Source of the DNA: Antilocapra americana
Taxonomy: Eukaryota; Chordata; Mammalia; Artiodactyla; Antilocapridae
Direction: 5' to 3'
Length of the DNA: 64,000 bases
NCBI GenBank assembly: GCA_007570785.1
Contig: ML664161.1
Span: forward strand, 43,313,643 to 43,377,642
Shown here: positions 11,341-24,273 of the stretch, piece after piece
How the letters are laid out: each line of letters begins with the position of its first letter
How positions within the stretch are numbered: the stretch's first letter is position 1
Position numbers and translations under genes: made by a program
The notes under the pieces: generated by a model
What the model was told of the DNA's origin: nothing
Database searches by the model: none
What the model saw: the letters and a program-made list of their open reading frames with translations, nothing else

Positions 11341-14300
11341 GTCTGTTACTTTTTTGAAGTTGACAAGAAGTCCTCTGGAATCTACCCTTGATTGCTAAGC
11401 CTTCACTCCTCTACCAAATCAGGTGCTGTGAAAACTGTCACTCCTTCAAAGGGAATAATCTGGCTTCATGCCCATCCAGATCCCCCTCCTCTCATATGTC
11501 CACCTACCTATACCATCCACATCACCACCAGCTTCTAATAATTTGTGATATTTATAGAATTGGTCCATTTCACAACCACCGGCCATTTGTAGTAATGGCC
11601 ATTGGCCTTCTATACTCAGCCTGCCTGGCATATGTTTCTCTTCATTCTAATTTCATTTATTCTACCTGGTATTTCAGTTGTTTTGGCAACTCAGATTTTA
11701 CAGTTGTTCCCTCTCAGTATGTTAAAAGGATGATTTTACATGCTATGTATGAAACTGAAGTTGATTGATTAAAGAATAAATTCTTTAAAGCAGTTAATAT
11801 TATACAAAGAGAACTGCCTTCAGATTTGCCCCTTGTCTTAATGCCAAAACACTAAGGAACTATACAAAGCCATATCTTTCTTTAGTGCATAGAGCATCTG
11901 GATTCTACATCTGAAAAGCAACTTAAATACAATAGCATTAAAAATATACTCACACCAAATATATATTTTGGTACAAAATATATACAAAATACATGCAAAA
12001 TATATATTTTGTACAGCAGCAAATATATATTTTGACTTATTTTACTGTCCCATTACTCTGGGTAAGAGTGTGTTTAGTCAGTAATTTTTAAACCAGCTTC
12101 CCTGTTCTGAAGCCCGTTTTCCCTGCCCTCTTCTGAATATCAGCCAGCACACCCATTGCTTGCTAATATGCTTGCTCAGATTTAAAGAGTAGTCCTGATT
12201 TTCAAGTTTTCTTCTAGCCGTTATTTGTGTTTCAAATTATTGCACTGTGTCTGTATTAATTTTCTGTTTCCAAAAGTAAACTCCATGTATTTCAAGGCAG
12301 CACAATTTCTTTTTTACATTTTCCAGGGAACTGGTGTTTTTAATGTCATGTGAGGACAACATTACACAATGGATCTTTGGCAGGGATACACAGAAATGAA
12401 TACCGTGTGCGAACAAACATTAAATGGCAGTCTTAATTACAGAGTTTGACTCTGTTGTTTTTAATGCCCTTCAATTTTATAATTTGATGGAAAATGCATC
12501 AACACAGCTATTTTCTTTCTACCCTAAATGATTAAGGATTGATATATCCCCGGGCCATAGTAGCTTGCTAGATTGGTCTGATCAGGTAGGTCTTACATTT
12601 CATCCACTAGAGGGCAGTAGGGATACACATCCACACCAACCAATATGTGCAACATATGGTCGATGTGGAAACATAGTAGCCATAGCTTTCCTGTGTATGA
12701 AAAATTCCCATTACAGTGTTGCTTCACTTATAATTATATTGAAAGTAAACACTAATTCACAGACGGACTTCGCATATTTTATTTCAACATACCCCACTAG
12801 TGTTTTGTCTACTCTCATTTAAAATGCCCTGAGTAATGAAACTTCCACTACTTCCCTTGGGAAACTGTATCAAACCCCAACTGTTTTCACGGCTTGAATT
12901 TTATTTTAATGTACTCGGGATCTATCAATCCTCCTTTAAGCTCGTTAGAACTCTATGATGTAGTCTCTTTTTCCTTGCATTAAGGCTAGTTCAATCCTGG
13001 AAAGCAAGTGTTTATGGAGTTCCTACTATGTGTCAGGCATCACTAAGTGAAGAGACAGTCACAGCTGACAAGGGTTGCAGCTCTGCATTAAATGGATTTG
13101 CAAGAGTCGGAAAGCTTTTAAAGGAGGAGCTCTCCCAGGCCAAAGATCCTCCCCCCACCCAAAAAAAAAAAAAAGTGGGTCTAAATTCTAAAGTGAGTGA
13201 AATACATAAAGCTGTCACAGCTTAGGGAAATTTTTGTTTGTGCTTTGATTTCTGTTTAAGAACTCAAAAGGTGTTATAAATATATCACGCAAAGAACAGT
13301 GAGGTGTGTGTCTGACACTGCAGGGGATTCATGCCAAGAAAATGACCTGGATGTTTACTAGCGAAGGTTTGCTCTTTCTTCCTTTTGTAGCTGGTTGTTA
13401 GATTAGCTTAAAAGCTTCAGCCTCTCTATATCCATTTATAGAGGATTGGAAATGGATCTGTGAATCTACCCAGGGTAACAGCACCCTCGGATAGATCACG
13501 TTGGCTTGCCTATTTTCTATCCTTGACTTTCTGGGTCCAGTCTTGGTCATACTATGCACACTACGCAATGGGAAAGAGGTCCAGGTTCATTGCAATACTC
13601 TGGTTTGCATCATTAGTTTCTTGGCATATACTTTGATTATTAAGTATCTGAGGGGGAGGGTGGGAGAAAGCTGAGCCAAGAGAGTTCCTTTAAGGCTAAA
13701 ACTCACAATTACACAGTTGTTAAAAGTCCTTTCTTCCTTTACATTAGAGACATAGCAAGATTTTTTGCTCTATTGAGTGTATTCATCTGGAAAGATTTCC
13801 GTAAGGCTGTCCTGATCACCAAGAGCAATCCCTAGATAGACATGTATGCAAACAAGAACTGCTCAGACTCCAAGAGCAAAAATTGAATATTGCATAAATT
13901 CTAGAAATGATACGTTTTTTTTTTATTAACATCCTTTGAGCCTCGATAGGAAGTAACCTATTCTCCAGAGTTCTTGAAATAAAGTGCTTTCCTTTGCCAA
14001 TTAAGAGAGCAGGAATGTGGGTTCATAGACTGTCTTTCTTTAGGAAAATAGCAGGGAAGGGTACAGAATCTACACAATACCTTAGCCCAGGTTTCCTATT
14101 GCAAACAAAGCTTAGGTTTGTAGCGTTTGTCACCTATAATAAAATCTACATGGGTATTTTATATGGAAGTAATTAAGTGCAAATGTGCAACAGCCATTTT
14201 TGTGTTTTTGTTTGTTTCAAAATACCAGAGGTGATTAGGCCATATTATGAACTAATTACTTACTTAATTTATTTAAGTTGAAATGAGTTTTTGAGTTATA

Positions 14301-16230
14301 CAAGGGCCAAAACAAGAACTCATTAATCCATTCTGCACATCACTGAAAGGAATGAAACAAAGGAGTTTAATGCCTTTATTTTATTTTATTGTGTTACAGC
14401 ACACCAATATTTTGAACACTGATGAGAATCCAAGTGGTCAAAACATCTGTATTTGGTAAGAAAATAAATAAATTCTTTTCTTTCCTACCACTTGGTCCTT
14501 TCAGTGGTGTGCTGAAATTCAGAATGACTTATCAAAGGTACTAAAATGGTGTGTCTTTTTTAGTACATTTTCCTATGGAAAGTTTAAAAGACTCTTCAAA
14601 CACATTTGAAAACAGTAAACAAATAACCTACAAAATTCAATATTTTCTTAAATTTGGAAGTAAACCACAGTCATTCTGGGGCTTGGGACTCTGTACACCA
14701 AGTTTCAAACCAGAGCATATTTTGGTATTTTGATGGTTGAGTTATAACCCCCTGAAAAGAGGGACTGCTTGTGTGCAGTAAGGACAGCTGCCTGCGGAAC
14801 TACAACAGAGCTACTAAAATAAAACCAGTGTTTACTTGTCACGGCTGGCCAGCCCAAGAGACCTGAGGCTTGAGAGATCTGCTCTGTGAGCCAGTAGAGG
14901 AGCTCCATCAGGCCTCTGTGATGGGGTTTTCCCCTCCACATCTATAGCCAGACTCTAGAAGAAAAGGGAAACACTGCACAATCATGGAACCAAAACCAAA
15001 ACAAAACCCGAGGTGTTGGAAGCAAATCGAACATGTCAGAGAACATTCATGATTTGCGGCAAATTGTTCTACTGTTCAGTTCTTCATCTTCCAAGGTTCC
15101 AGTCCCTCTTTTTCATTAACTTTTAAAGTATTGCCAAAGAATTCAAATTATGGTTTATCTGATCACACTGGTCAGGTGGTTGATATTGTCTCATTTAATT
15201 TATATTTTACACGTTGTTTTATGACATGATTCTCATTGTCTGAAGCAAAATTGGGCCATATATTGCCACCTGAATCACTGGATAGCCAATATAAGGGCAA
15301 AGTCTAAACTCAAGTATTTTACAAAGAGGTAGTAGTTTAAACTTTAAAGTATTAAAGGTGAACTTATTTCCCACCCCTGTTGCAACTAAGATGACCCACA
15401 ATGGAAGCAGGCTTCTCTTTTCCCACATGAAAAATGAAGAGAACTTTATCTGTGACTTTCATACCTCAGATGAGTGTCATGAGTATTTGATGAGCTATTC
15501 CACAGTCTCACATTCGGAGAATTCTTTTAGAACCAATATCTTTTGGGGAGATCATATTGGGAAGAGGACTCTTTGTTAATTTGAGGAGTAGCAAATGGTG
15601 ACCTTGTTCTTAGACCACAACCAGCTATAGCAATACCACTGGCTCAACATTAGTGAGACCTGTGTTTTGGATCATTTTGCCCAGGGGCTCAGATGCATCA
15701 GTATTAAACCCTATGGTCTCTCTTGCTTGGCAGCTCTCTGTTTTAACCTAAATTAGAATCTTCAACTATGAAACAGTTTTTCTCCATACCAAAAAATTTA
15801 GTCCTTGAACAAATGTTCATTGAGCAAGTGCTATGTGTGAAGCACTGTACTGGGCTGTCTTACTTGCATGAGAACTGAATTTATGATGTTCACCTCATTG
15901 AAACCAGGTTCTAACCAAGAAAACCAGTCAGACAAAATCAGAGGTTTAGATTTGAAAGGAGCCCTTCACTTTGCAGATGAAGGCATTTGGGCCTAAACAG
16001 TTCAGTCATTTTGCCCAACTCAACACGACTCATTAGTACCAAGAGCCAGAACCAGAGCTCAAAGCTGCTGGCCCCCACTCTCGTCTTCTACCCACTGCGT
16101 GTCCCTCCTCCCCCAAGTCCAAGGGCATTGAGCCCAGCAGAGATCAGTCCCACACCTTAACGTTGTCAGGATTAACTTCAAGGAGGCTGAGCTAATCCTT
16201 CTTCAGTGGTATTTTATCAGTAAGGAAAAA
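11341..16230. other. Mostly unique non-coding DNA with faint ancient repeat traces
   Basis: No gene is supported. An LINE2-like trace occurs at about 13,005-13,060 (the GTTCCTACTATGTGTCAGGCA type of block). A similar trace at about 15,790-15,860 reads TTGAGCAAGTGCTATGTG. A MIR-like trace (CTTTGCAGATGAAGGCA) lies near 15,965-16,070. An AT-rich segment with internal inverted repeats lies at 11,950-12,035, and a 14-base A run near 13,160. Confidence 0.4.
11950..12035. repeat. AT-rich repeats with hairpin potential
   Basis: The block AAATATATATTTTG recurs three times within about 75 bp, near 11,958, 11,997 and 12,020. Between the first two lies the reverse-complementary ACAAAATATATAC. Copies can pair with each other, and ACAAAATATATA next to TATATATTTTGT forms a near-perfect palindrome. 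This is a simple-sequence feature with no coding role. Confidence 0.7.
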
Positions 16231-16257
16231 ATGTGTTGTGAGTCTGTTGGTGTTGTT

Positions 16258-16566
16258 GAGTGCTTGGGAACTATTTACATAGCTTTTACATTGCATGTCA
16301 ACCAGTCTCCCAATTCACCCCACTTGCATTTCCCCCCTTGGTGTCCATACATTTATTTCTATGTCTGTGCCTCTATTTCTGCTCTGTACATAGGTTCATT
16401 AGCACTGTGTTTCTAGATTCCACATATGTTCATCAGTCTACAGTATTTGTTTTTCTTTCTAACTTACTTCACTCTGTATCCCAATCTCTGGGTCCATCCA
16501 TGTCTCTGCAAGTGGCACAGTTCTGTTCCCCTTCGTGGCTGAGTAATATTCCATTGTATATATTTT
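16258..16566 (-). mobile_element. L1 3'-end fragment (old subfamily)
   Basis: The plus strand carries the antisense of a ruminant L1 terminal region: CCCCCCTTGGTGTCCATAC, TAACTTACTTCACTCTGTAT and GCTGAGTAATATTCCATTG. The last block lies at the ORF2/3' UTR boundary in the family. Only about 300 bp remains, and it is more diverged from the expected sequence than the L1 at 616-7,440. No target-site duplication was found. Confidence 0.8.
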
Positions 16567-16581
16567 AACCCAATGAGAAGC

Positions 16582-16640
16582 CTAGACAATAACCCCCTGA
16601 CATTTTTCTGAGTCTAGACAATAACTCCTGACATTTTTCT
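16582..16640. repeat. Two-copy tandem duplication, 32-bp period
   Basis: CTAGACAATAACCCCCTGAC plus ATTTTTCT (16,582-16,609) is repeated as CTAGACAATAACTCCTGAC plus ATTTTTCT (16,614-16,640). The second copy differs by a small deletion or substitution in the C run. It lies just beyond the L1 3' fragment. Confidence 0.85.
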
Positions 16641-16852
16641 CATATTCTGGTTTTCTTGGGTACTTACCAGTTCCTTTAATTCAATTAAGCATTGACATCA
16701 TGACATAACTTTGTAAGGTTCGGTAATGCCACATTCCCAGGCTATATTTGGGGTGAGATTGTCAAATTGGTTTTAAGGGAAAGTAAGTCTTTAGGTAAAA
16801 ATTATTCCTAAACAATAAAAAAAATTCTACTCAGAGAATTATTTCAATCCTT

Positions 16853-17131
16853 TCTGCTGCTGCTGCTGCTAAGTCACTTCAGTTGTGTCTGACTCTGTGT
16901 GACCCAATAGATGGCAGCCCACCAGGCTCCCCCATCCCTGGGATTCTCCAGGCAAGAACACTGGAGTGGGTTGCCATTTCCTTCTCCAATGCATGAAAGT
17001 GAAAAGTGAAAGTGAAGTCGTTCAGTCATGTCCGACTCTCTGTGACCCCATGGACTGCAGCCTACCAGGTTCCTCCATCCATGGGATTTTCCAGGCAAGA
17101 GTACTGGAGTGGGATGTCATTGCCTTCTCCG
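16853..17131 (-). mobile_element. Bov-A2 dimer SINE, minus strand
   Basis: A CTG trinucleotide run at the left end (the reverse of the SINE's CAG tail) is followed by two Bov-A monomers. Each contains an antisense CCAGGCAAGA block, and they are joined by the linker ATGCATGAAAGTGAAAAGTG. Bov-A2 derives from the end region of BovB and lacks the tRNA head of Bov-tA. Flanking TCAATC motifs (16,844 and 17,132) may be a decayed target-site duplication. Confidence 0.94.
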
Positions 17132-18224
17132 TCAATCTCTTCTAAATAACATCAAACTATACTGATTTTTTTACTGGCAAGTGATGGTCACTAGTTGGGT
17201 AGTCTATCTTCTAGAGAATATTTGTGAAACCAATGAATTCTCAGCTAGAGAAATGTATTATACGTGTGGCTAAAATCCTGGAAAAAGAAAAGAAAAAAAA
17301 ACAGAAAAAATTGAACATGAATGTAAAAAGAAAATGGAAGGGAACTCTGGATAAAGGATTGTAGATGACTCTACTTTCACCTGAATTTTCAATAATACAC
17401 CTAAGTAGCTCCTATTCACTTATAAATGTATACAGAAGTCCTGACTATGTAAAAAAAATAATAGCTAGCCCCACTTTACAAGGACAGAAATTAAGATACA
17501 ACTTATTCAAAGACATAAACAGTTTTGAAAGGCTTTTTATTTTTGTTATGAGGGACAGAAACCTCCTAAAATACATTATCATAGCCTTTAGGTGAGCAAC
17601 ACTCTTACGTCACAAAGTCTTCTGCAACTGAATTTAAACTCTTCAAAATTTGGAGGGAACCAAACTCATGAGGACTAAGTCACCTAGAGTCTGAGAAAGT
17701 GAACCATGAATTTTTCTCTAATTCCTCTACTTCTTTTCACCATGCTTCTCCCCGCCACCCAGCTCTTTCTTGCATTTTTCCATCTTCCACTTTGATAACT
17801 CAGACATTATTAGAATTAATAAGGCAAGAAGGTATCCATGATAATCCTTCTTAGATGTTACTTTTATTGTAATACATAAGATTAGGAAAACTAAGAATAA
17901 ATCCTTAGGTAAGTTGAGGGAGAAGTAAGAATTGCTGCTGATATACATCATAATCAGTGGTACTGTATAGTAATGTGTGACTGTCTGTGTTACTAGCCAC
18001 AGGCCTTTACTTTCTCATGACCTACTTGCTTCTTTTGTTCCCTCCTAATGAGACCCGGAGTCATCTTAGTGTAAAGCTGTGAATGTTTCTTAGCAAGGAA
18101 CTACTGCACATACAGTTTAGATATGGAGGGACGTGAAGAACAAGACTTCATACAGCTCTGACAAGAGACACTGGTCATTGTAAGCTGTCAATGCATCAGG
18201 TCACTGGGAAGAAAGCAGTAACAG

Positions 18225-18375
18225 TGGGGCAGCGCAGCTTCGGCAGCAGATAATCCTGAGTCCAAATCCCAGGTCTGAGTAACCATTACTAAATTACTGC
18301 TCCTCTCGGAACTTCTCTGATCCTTGGGTCTCTCATCTGTAACATGGGGATGATAGGAATTACTACAGACAAAGA
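18225..18375 (+). repeat. MIR SINE relic
   Basis: The segment matches the MIR core in sense orientation (CTCATCTGTAACATGGGGATG following a TCTCTGATCCTTGGGTCTCT block). It is heavily diverged, as expected for this pan-mammalian tRNA-derived SINE. Ends are approximate. Confidence 0.6.
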
Positions 18376-19734
18376 CACTTCTTAGGCAGCCTCACACATG
18401 TGGCTGAAGGTTCAAAACTCTGTGGCACATCTGGCCTCAGCCTGTCTACTTCCAGTGCTGCGCTTAGCCCCTCGGTTCTTAAGAGCATATGGTTATGAGA
18501 AAAGCCCCACTGGGTGGGCGCGTGGACGTTTCAGCTCAGCACACACCTTCTGATCACAGGCCCAGGGAACTGTCCTTTGCTAACTTCAAGGATTAGAGTT
18601 GCTTTCCTCCAGACCTCCTAGTTTGCCTGAACAAACCACTATAGACTTATTATCCATGAATTTAGCTAAGCCTTCATGATACTATTTCTGTCATCAAACT
18701 TTAATGAATTTTATAAGCTTACTGCCTGCTGTATAAAGCATTTTTTACTTTTCTTTAAATTGTTTTTTTTAAATAGTAATAAGATAATGTATGTATCATA
18801 TATACGAAACACTATCCAGACCTATCATTTTTTTATAGACATACATCATATCCCTTCCTGGATTTGGTCATTATAAATGGAACTCTTCATCTTATATGAT
18901 GACTTTTTCTGTTGATTCTGAGTTTCCTCCTATTCTTATCTATTTATTTGCTTGCTTGTTTGTTTATTGAAGTGCTTCATCCAGAAACAATGTCCCACAA
19001 ATGGGCCACCATTATCTTTACTAGAGTTATTGTCATTTAACTCTCCCCATCCTCTGTCAAAATTATATCCTAAGTATAGTCATTCTGGACTCAAACCAGA
19101 ATGACCCTAATGTGAACACAGTTGTAGTTGAGCCAAGGTTCAGCTTAGAGGCAACCGGCAAAATAGCCAACAAACAGACCAAAAGGAAGAATCATAACCG
19201 AAAATGTGATTCTGTCTGTGACAAAGTGACAAACTTGTCTAAATGGAAAGGTACTGAAATTTTTACACGTTTTGGAGATCCTAAGATCTATCCACTTTGT
19301 TCCTTTGAAACTGGACCTTGAGCTTAGAGCACTCATGGACCCAGAACAAAGTCTAGGTTGGGCTGACTGGCAGTGAAAGGAGGGGGCTACCATTTTGAGA
19401 ATTCCAGCAGAAATCTGCAACTGAGAAGCCTAAACCTGCATACCTCTACATTAGCATCCTAGCACAAAGTAAGATTTGAACTTTATATGACTCATTCTGA
19501 GTGGGTGGCAGCCTACTGTGAAGGCAATCTGTGAACTCCAGGTCAGTATCCCGGTGAGAAATCCCTGCAGGTAGCAAGTGATGCAACCAGTCAGCACTGA
19601 GATGGGAGATCCGCGTCCCCCTCAATTTAGTCAGAACATTTCCTGCTTTGTTTCTGATCCTGTTTCTAAGGATATTTGCCACATTGTCTGGCCTGGACTT
19701 GGCACCACAGTCTTTCATAAAATAAGAATGTCTT

Positions 19735-19860
19735 ACATGTGTGCAGTGCTTTGGAGAACACTTTTACATAGATTATCCTACTCGTTCCTCTCAACTCTGT
19801 GGTCACTGTTCATGGCCCCATTTTATGGATGAGGAAAACTGATTAAATCATGTGTGCAAG
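19735..19860 (-). repeat. MIR SINE relic
   Basis: Antisense MIR core blocks are visible: ACATAGATTATCCTACTCG, then CCCCATTTTATGGATGAGG. Divergence is high and the ends are approximate. Confidence 0.5.
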
Positions 19861-20454
19861 TGTAATGAGTTTGTTGAGCAAGGGCTGGTCTTGCCAGGAC
19901 CACAGTGACAACTGCGTAATCTCTAGACAGCATCCTAAAACTATACCTTCTTTCATTTTCCCCTTAATGTATTGCATTAGACTTGCTTATACTTAGGTTG
20001 ATCGGAACTGTTTTAGACCACAGCAAGACTCATGAAATCATCAATGAAGACTTGACCTTTCAATACCCAGAATGCCAATAACACAGAGATTTCTCTGTGT
20101 TCTACACCGTCCCTGTCAGGTAGAGACTGTTCAATAGGCCTAGCCTCAACCTTGCATCTGGACATTCAGTCCAGAGAAGAGGTCACATATTCCAGCGTTT
20201 TCTTCTTTTCCTGAACTTCCTTTCTGTTTAAATCCCATGCCCACTCCTTGGTTCAAATGTACTTCAGTATTTTAATAACTCATTGGCATCTGTGCCTTGC
20301 TTCTTTCCGTACCCTTTCCCTGCTCCTGAGGCAGAATCCCCGAATGATCCTAGTAAGCTCTGAAACGCCTTAGTAGGGCAGATAATGGGTGAAGACCATT
20401 GCGTTTTAGCTCCCTGATCCATTACACCCGTGCCTTTCACCAGCCTGCCGAGCC

Positions 20455-20455
<1 letters not shown>

Positions 20456-20486
<31 letters not shown>
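20456..20486. repeat. (GT)n microsatellite
   Basis: An uninterrupted TG run of about 15 units. It is likely to be polymorphic in length. A minus-strand open frame that reads through it as a Thr-His repeat is an artefact. Confidence 0.95.
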
Positions 20487-20491
<5 letters not shown>

Positions 20492-23400
20492 AGCAGAATA
20501 AATTAAATATGAAAGAGAAGGACTAATGTAATTCAAATAAACATGTTAATGACCCTATTTTTCCATTTGGTAACTAGACCGGATGTGGTGGAATGCTAGT
20601 TTTTTACTGAGCCTGTAATTTAAAACTTTCAACAAGGACACTTTTTTCCCCTTTTATTTCCATCCTCCACTCCCACCCGCTTTTATTCTTACAGACACTC
20701 CTTACTGTCGAATTAGTTTTAGAACATGGAAACTGTCCCCATTGCTGCCTGAAGTCGCTGGGGACCTGGGGTGGTTTATCTTTGTGGGGTGGCTTGGAAG
20801 TCTCTGGTTTCGCTGGCAATTTCCCTGCTGGAGCCCTGGGCTGTCCTGGGGTGTGCATGAGGAAGGTGGCATGTTTCACACACCCCCCATTCTGGCCCCA
20901 AACCTCCATTTGGTGGGGTTTTGATGTTTTGTGTGTATATGCTTGCTGCTCTAGGCAGAACTTCAGCATCAGGTTTGGAAATGGAAGAACTGTGTGTTGT
21001 TAACCCTGTAGGTAGCCATCCATTCCAGGGACCATTTTTTCTAAGCCTCAAAACCAGGTTCTCAGAGTCTGCTTTCATCCAAAATGAGCCCTGACCTGAC
21101 TCTATGCCCCCAAACGACTCACTAGTTTAGTTATTTCCCTCCCTCCTCTCAGCCTCTTGTCTCCCCTGCACCCCAGGAGGAGTCATGTTCCCCCACATTC
21201 CCCACCCCTCCTCCAGAAAGTGGACTGCCCGAAACAAAGCCCTTTCTCTCCAACAGCCTTCTAATTTGCCATCTGTCGATTCCATACTCCCTTATCAGCT
21301 AGAGACCCTGACTTTTCTCCAGACTGTGTGTGTGCCTTTGATCCCTAATTTCTCCTCTCCCCAAAATATGATGTCCCTTTGGCATTTTACCTCCTAGAAC
21401 CAACTCTCTTTAGTTTCTTTTACTTTGGTCACTTTCGAGCATTTGAAAGAAAACTTTTTGATCTGAACACGTTTCTGGTTTTTTTTTTCCACTAAATTTA
21501 CTTGGGAGGGAGGTATGAGGGGAGACAGCTCTGGCCCTGTTATTTCCTGTTTGTTTTTGTTCTGGAAAGTGCAGACCTTCTGTGTCTCACAAAAGCTAGT
21601 CTCCAGCCATCGTGCTAATTCTGATACTTAACTTCTTAGTTTTTCCCTCGTTTCTCTCTAAGTAATTTCCTATTCCTCTCCGAAAACTCCTAAGCCCCTC
21701 ATTAAATCTTTCTGCCTGAAATTTCTTACCTTAATAGTACCTCTGGATACAGTTCCATCCACAATAAGGCCAGATTTCAAATTAAGTAAACAATAATGAG
21801 AGAGAAAATAAAGGAGGGAAGGGAGAGAGGAAGCAGTAGTTGTGGGGGGAAAAAAAAGTAGGTTGACTTTTTAGAAATGGATTTTGCTAATTCCCAGACC
21901 CAGTCCCTATGTCCTCAGACCCACTGTTGAGCTACAGCCTCACCTGTCAGGTGGACTTGGTTTTTTCTGAAGACACATCTGTGGATGTTGAGTCTCTCTA
22001 AGAATGATCTGAGAAATCCCTACTGAGTTTATTTTTCCAGCCACACAGATTCTGGTTAATTTCTGAAGATTTCTCATCATAACCAAGATGGTTATTTTCC
22101 AGAATTAGTAGAAGTCTCTCTTTTCAGAGGACTGCTCAATGAATCTCAGTATAGAGTCACCCTTAAAGTCCTGTATTCTATATTTTATTTTTATCCAGTT
22201 TCACCCACCAAGGACTCCAAGCAACTGGATCCTCTTTGGGTAGATGACTAATTCCATAACAGATGAAAATGTAACTTTTTCATAAAGCAGTTAAATAAGC
22301 TAGCTCCTGAGAAGCAGATTCCCAGCTTCATGTCAGATGTCATCACAGTTTAGGACAGAGTATTTTCCCTATCCATATTTCTTAAAAAGGGGTGGGGTGG
22401 GGCTTTGATTTTTTTTCCTTTAATACTTAAGGTCAGAATTTAAAAAGCTAAATGAATTCCAGGCTTTAAACTCCCAGAATTATATTCAGCTAGTCCAAGT
22501 CTAAAATGTGCTATCAACAGTCCAGTGCTAGTAATTACAGCCTTTGCAGCGCCCCAGTGAGTGTGAACCTGTGGCTTTTCTGTGCTGTGGCCTCTGGTCT
22601 CCATCCTCATTTCTTCAGCAGCTTCTGCTTGCTCCTGTTTGGGTGCCTTGAGCCATGAGCACACCATTTAATCAGTGGTGTATGAAAATGGACCCAGTAC
22701 AGTCAGCAATAGCTAGGCCAAAATCGATTGGCTATTTTTAAAAGGAAAAAAAAAAAAAAGAGGATAGAAAATTGCTCTTTTAATCTAGGTAATTCAAATC
22801 ATGCCTGCTTGCTTTCCACCTGTAGCTAAGTACAGGCAAGAGCATTCAGAATGATGATAGTACTTCTTTGTCCTTCTTTATTTGTGCTTATCCACTTGGG
22901 GTAAAAGTGCCAGGGTATCTTCAGAACTCAGTTTTCACATTCACGTAGAGAAAGCCTGTGCTTTTTTCCTCCTAGCAAAAAAAAAAAAACTTATCTTTCC
23001 TTTTGCCCCATCTTAGAAGATTTGAATAAAAGCAGAATACTTTCAACTTGTCCTGCTTTTTTGTTTCTTTCCTGCCATGAAATCATGTCTGACTATGGCT
23101 TCCCAGTGTGCTGTATTGGGCAGCCTTGTGATGTATAAAAATGAGGACCATGATTGCGTTAAGGAAGCAAACCAGGGGGATAGAGTGCTGCCCTCCCACT
23201 AGGCAGTCTGTTTTGGATGGTGAGGAGCTCTTTTGCCCACAGACATTTTTTTAACCTATGAGTCTTTCTCTCTCTCTCTTTTTTAATATATTACCAGCTA
23301 ATGAAATTAATTTTTTAAAGGAAACTGTCCTTTGTTTTTCAAAGTGCAAGAAGGGATGGGGAAGTGGAAATGCACTGGCAGATTTATTCTATAGTATTGA

Positions 23401-23979
23401 TTTGTAACCAACAAAGGAAATATCTACTTATGAGACACAAATCAATGCAACCAGGCTACAAAAGTGCAAACAGAGATGTGAGAAAAGTATTCAATTGTTA
23501 GTCTTCTATGGAATTTCAAAACATGGAGTCTTTTGACTATACCAAAAAAAAAAAAAAAAAGGTGAATCGCTAGAAGGAAGGGAGATCATGATGACAGGTT
23601 CTATTTCTGTCAAGGTTCTTCTCCCATGATGATGGAAATATCAGGTTATAAGGTTACTAAGGTTATAAGGCTCCTAAAAGATTAGCAACATTGTCAATGA
23701 ATTTCAGAACTCATTAACCATGTCTTCAGATGCTGTTGTGAAGAACGGGGTAGAACTTCTGCTTTAGTCTGCATAACCTTGGCTGCTATAAAATTGATAG
23801 TTTCTTGCAAACTCTTTTGATCCAAAGATAATCTCTAACAAATAGTTCTCACACTTAGTGTTTCTTTTTATCATATAAGCACTATTACAAAACCCCACAA
23901 TATGTCAAACAAGTAAAATGTAACTCTCGAAAGCTAAAGATGTTTCTTTTATAGAACTTCACCAGTTCAAATAAACTGG

Positions 23980-24264
23980 AAGCTGCTGCTGCTGCTGCTG
24001 CTAAGTCGCTTCAGTCGTGTCCGACTCTGTGCGACCCCATAGACGGCAGCCCACCAGGCTCCCCCATCCCTGGGATTCTCTAGGCAAGAACACTGGAGTG
24101 GGCTGCCATTTCCTTCTCCAACGCGTGAAAGTGATAAGAGAAAGTGAAGTTGCTCAGTTGTGTCCGACCCTTAATGACCCCATGGACCGCAGCCTACCAG
24201 GCTCCTCCGTCCATGGGATTTTCCAGGCAAGAGTATTGGAGTGGGGTGTCACTGCCTTCTCCAG
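23980..24264 (-). mobile_element. Bov-A2 dimer SINE with target-site duplication
   Basis: A CTG run (the SINE's CAG tail in reverse) is followed by two antisense Bov-A monomers linked by a GTGAAAGTGATAAGAGAAAG segment. Direct repeats ATAAACTGG at 23,971-23,979 and 24,265-24,273 bound the insertion. Confidence 0.95.
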
Positions 24265-24273
24265 ATAAACTGG

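Larger units (their letters stand above)
17132..23970. other. Mostly unique non-coding DNA with ancient MIR relics
   Basis: No gene is supported. Decayed MIR-like pieces are seen at about 18,225-18,375 (plus sense, with CTCATCTGTAACATGGGGATG) and about 19,735-19,860 (minus sense, with CCATTTTATGGATGAGGAAA). A GT microsatellite lies at 20,456. The 20,600-21,080 part is GC-richer and has overlapping open frames on both strands with no family resemblance. A-runs lie near 22,746, 22,980 and 23,544. A short internal duplication GGTTATAAGG occurs twice near 23,643-23,670. Confidence 0.45.

Noticed and set aside
20264..20536. Minus-strand frame with a Thr-His repeat
   Set aside because: Read-through of the GT microsatellite on the opposite strand.
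20604..21078. Overlapping minus-strand frames of 121 and 100 codons
   Set aside because: GC-rich stretch with frames open on both strands, no motif and no splice sites. Chance is the simplest reading.
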